Below are positions 15,709 to 17,278 of a stretch of 17,278 nucleotides of DNA, one piece after another (within the stretch, counting starts at the first letter, position 1; the number at the start of each line of letters is the position of its first letter). Under the pieces are notes generated by a model. That model was given only the letters and a program-made list of their open reading frames with translations, was not told the DNA's origin and did no database searches. Both the position numbers and the translations under genes were made by a program. Source of the DNA: Prevotella sp. (lineage in GTDB: Bacteria > Bacteroidota > Bacteroidia > Bacteroidales > Bacteroidaceae); NCBI GenBank assembly GCA_017442765.1, contig JAFRZC010000207.1, positions 1 through 17,278 on the forward strand, given 5' to 3'.

Positions 15709-15797
15709 TTTTTGCTTCTAAGCGAAAGGCCTTTCGCTTGTAAGCAAAAAGTCTTTCGGCTCTAAGCAAAAAGGTTTCCGCTTCTAAGCAAAAACCT
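15709..15797. repeat. Four 22-bp tandem repeats, each a small palindrome
   Basis: GCTTCTAAGC (15714-15723), GCTTGTAAGC (15736-15745), GGCTCTAAGC (15758-15767) and GCTTCTAAGC (15780-15789) recur with an exact 22-bp period, flanked by T-rich left and A-rich right sides so each unit can form a short hairpin. There are no unique spacers, so it is not a CRISPR array. It lies in the 467-bp space between the divergent rpsO and typA genes, about 200 bp upstream of the typA promoter. Confidence 0.88.
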
Positions 15798-15990
15798 TGT
15801 TACTGTAGTTTAACGATTTTTGTTGACTACTTGGAGTCTTACTCACGATAAGGGTTGACCCAGTTAAACTTAATTTTTAATTCACGTTGACTCGTTGTAA
15901 ATTTTAGTCTTGTAAAGGGTCATTCGTGGAGATTTCTCCCGCTCAAGAAAAGAAATAGATTGCTTTTCTTTTCGCTTAATCGAAATTTTA
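15798..15990. other. Intergenic region upstream of typA
   Basis: No gene is supported here. Visible elements are a GGGTTGACCC palindrome near 15853-15862 and an 8-bp stem AAGAAAAG/CTTTTCTT (15945-15952 and 15963-15970) that ends in a short T-run just before the typA promoter. The latter could be a weak terminator or a site overlapping the -33 region. Confidence 0.45.
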
Positions 15991-16001
15991 TATTACCTTT
16001 G
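15971..16001 (+). promoter_or_regulatory. Promoter of typA
   Basis: TACCTTTG at 15994-16001 matches the Bacteroidetes -7 element perfectly and is the same octamer as at the other two promoters. At the correct 19-bp distance lies TTCG (15971-15974), one base off the TTTG -33 element. The leader to the ATG at 16026 would be about 20 nt. Confidence 0.75.
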
Positions 16002-16025
16002 CAGCCGTTTTAAGTTAAGAGGAAT

Positions 16026-17278
16026 ATGCAGGACATCAGAAATATAGCCATCATCGCTCATGTGGACCATGGCAAGACTACGCTTGTCGATAAGATGATG
16101 CTTGCCGGAAAGCTTTTCCGCGAGGGGCAGGATAACAGCAGTCAGATTCTCGATGCCAATGATTTGGAGCGAGAGCGCGGCATCACGATACTTTCCAAAA
16201 ACGTGTCTATCACTTGGAAGGGCGTGAAGATTAATATCATCGACACTCCGGGGCACGCCGACTTCGGCGGCGAGGTGGAGCGCGTGCTCAACATGGCCGA
16301 CGGATGCCTGCTGCTCGTGGATGCCTTCGAGGGGCCGATGCCGCAGACGCGCTTCGTATTGCAGAAGGCATTGCAGATTGGCTTGAAGCCCATCGTCGTG
16401 GTGAACAAAGTTGATAAGCCCAACTGCCGGCCCGAGGAGGTCTATGAGATGGTGTTCGACCTGATGTTCTCGCTCAACGCGACGGAAGACCAGCTCGACT
16501 TCCCCGTTGTCTATGGCTCTGCCAAGCAGGGCTGGATGGGTGAGGACTACAACATGCCGACTGGCAACATTGAGTATCTGCTTGATAAGATTGTTGAGGT
16601 GATTCCCGCGCCGCATCGGTTGGAGGGTGACCCGCAGATGCTCATCACCAGCCTTGACTTTTCCAACTATCTCGGACGTATTGCGGTAGGTCGCGTGCAT
16701 CGCGGAACACTCCGCGACGGGCAGGCAGTGAGCATCTGTCACCGCGACGGCTCGGTGGAGCGGACACGTATCAAGGAGCTGCACACGTTTGAGGGAATGG
16801 GGCATGTGAAGACCGATGCCATAGGCTCGGGCGACATCTGTGCCGTCATCGGACTGGAGCATTTCGAGATTGGCGATACCATCAGCGACGCGGAGAATCC
16901 CGACCCGCTGCCACCAATCGCTATCGATGAGCCCACGATGTCGATGCTCTTCACCATCAACGACTCGCCGTTCTTCGGCAAGGAAGGCAAGTATGTCACC
17001 TCGCGACATATTTATGACCGCTTGCAACGTGAGTTGGAGAAGAATCTGGCATTGCGTGTGGAGCCGTTCGAGGACTCCACCGACAAGTGGATTGTCTCCG
17101 GACGTGGTGTCCTTCACTTATCGGTTCTTATTGAGACCATGCGCCGTGAGGGTTATGAGCTGCAAGTGGGACAACCGCAGGTGATTTATAAGTGGAAAGA
17201 GGAGAGTGGAGAGAGGATAGAGGATACTTCTGCAACGGAGGTATCACAGCAGCAAGACTATTATCTCTCCTCTCTCCA
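16026..17278 (+). CDS. typA: Ribosome-associated translational GTPase TypA/BipA, 5' part
   Basis: The first 417 codons of a protein normally about 600 residues long; the rest lies beyond the window. TypA/BipA binds the 70S ribosome and 50S assembly intermediates and supports growth under cold and other stress. The GTPase motifs are intact: AHVDHGKT (11-18), [26 protein letters not shown] and the later [23 protein letters not shown] is typical of TypA rather than EF-G or LepA. Domains II and III follow ([56 protein letters not shown]). After GQPQVIYK (to residue 389) the normal E-x-DG-x-x-x-EPIE continuation is replaced by [20 protein letters not shown] and more, a low-complexity insertion still open at the window end. 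Confidence 0.96.
   Translation, partial: MQDIRNIAIIAHVDHGKTTLVDKMMLAGKLFREGQDNSSQILDANDLERERGITILSKNVSITWKGVKINIIDTPGHADFGGEVERVLNMADGCLLLVDAFEGPMPQTRFVLQKALQIGLKPIVVVNKVDKPNCRPEEVYEMVFDLMFSLNATEDQLDFPVVYGSAKQGWMGEDYNMPTGNIEYLLDKIVEVIPAPHRLEGDPQMLITSLDFSNYLGRIAVGRVHRGTLRDGQAVSICHRDGSVERTRIKELHTFEGMGHVKTDAIGSGDICAVIGLEHFEIGDTISDAENPDPLPPIAIDEPTMSMLFTINDSPFFGKEGKYVTSRHIYDRLQRELEKNLALRVEPFEDSTDKWIVSGRGVLHLSVLIETMRREGYELQVGQPQVIYKWKEESGERIEDTSATEVSQQQDYYLSSL
17207..17278. repeat. Inverted repeat within the typA insertion
   Basis: TGGAGAGAGGA at 17207-17217 and its exact complement at 17268-17278 bracket 50 bp in the stretch of typA that departs from the family. The GA/CT-rich style differs from the rest of the gene and suggests an interspersed repeat read in frame. 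The right copy touches the window end, so the element may be longer. Confidence 0.6.

Noticed and set aside
15709..15797. CRISPR array
   Set aside because: The units follow one another directly with no unique spacers, repeat conservation is loose, and no cas gene is present.

Overview
The window looks like a chromosomal segment from a Bacteroidales bacterium, most likely Prevotella or a close relative. The evidence is the TonB-dependent receptor with an N-terminal carboxypeptidase-regulatory-like domain, clear Bacteroidetes promoters (TTTG, 19 bp, TAnnTTTG), few Shine-Dalgarno sites, and S15, DnaB and TypA proteins of Bacteroidetes type. The genus is inferred; no rRNA gene is present to settle it.

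Layout. (1) Positions 1-2484: a tandem 8-bp repeat, then an outer-membrane TonB-dependent receptor on the minus strand. (2) Positions 2615-4508: an AT-rich palindromic block, then a decayed, frameshifted gene that resembles the large multidomain proteins of Bacteroidetes mobile elements. (3) Positions 4525-12205: a strong promoter and a compact five-gene operon. It encodes a lipoprotein with a von Willebrand A (VWA) domain, a four-helix membrane protein, a tubulin-like GTPase, a 1156-residue protein with an actin/Hsp70-like ATPase domain, and a coiled-coil protein. (4) Positions 12204-12549: a non-coding block with two short tandem repeats around a 247-bp nested palindrome of interspersed-repeat type. 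(5) Positions 12546-14907: a zinc-ribbon membrane protein, replicative helicase DnaB and a strong terminator. (6) Positions 15141-15558: rpsO (ribosomal protein S15) on the minus strand, with a leader of about 105 nt. (7) Positions 15559-17278: a repeat-bearing intergenic region, then the 5' part of typA/bipA, which runs off the window.

The main interest is the operon at 4587-12205, with the gene at 12546 as a possible sixth member. A tubulin-like GTPase and an actin-like ATPase are encoded 1 bp apart, behind a membrane protein and an envelope lipoprotein with a complete metal-binding VWA motif. The arrangement suggests an NTP-driven cytoskeletal or scaffold assembly linked to the envelope. 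That function is inference; no member has a function I can name.

A second theme is repeats. There are two arrays of short palindromes with an exact 22-bp period, a large nested palindrome, and two places (the zinc-ribbon protein and TypA) where repeat-like DNA appears to be read in frame inside a protein.
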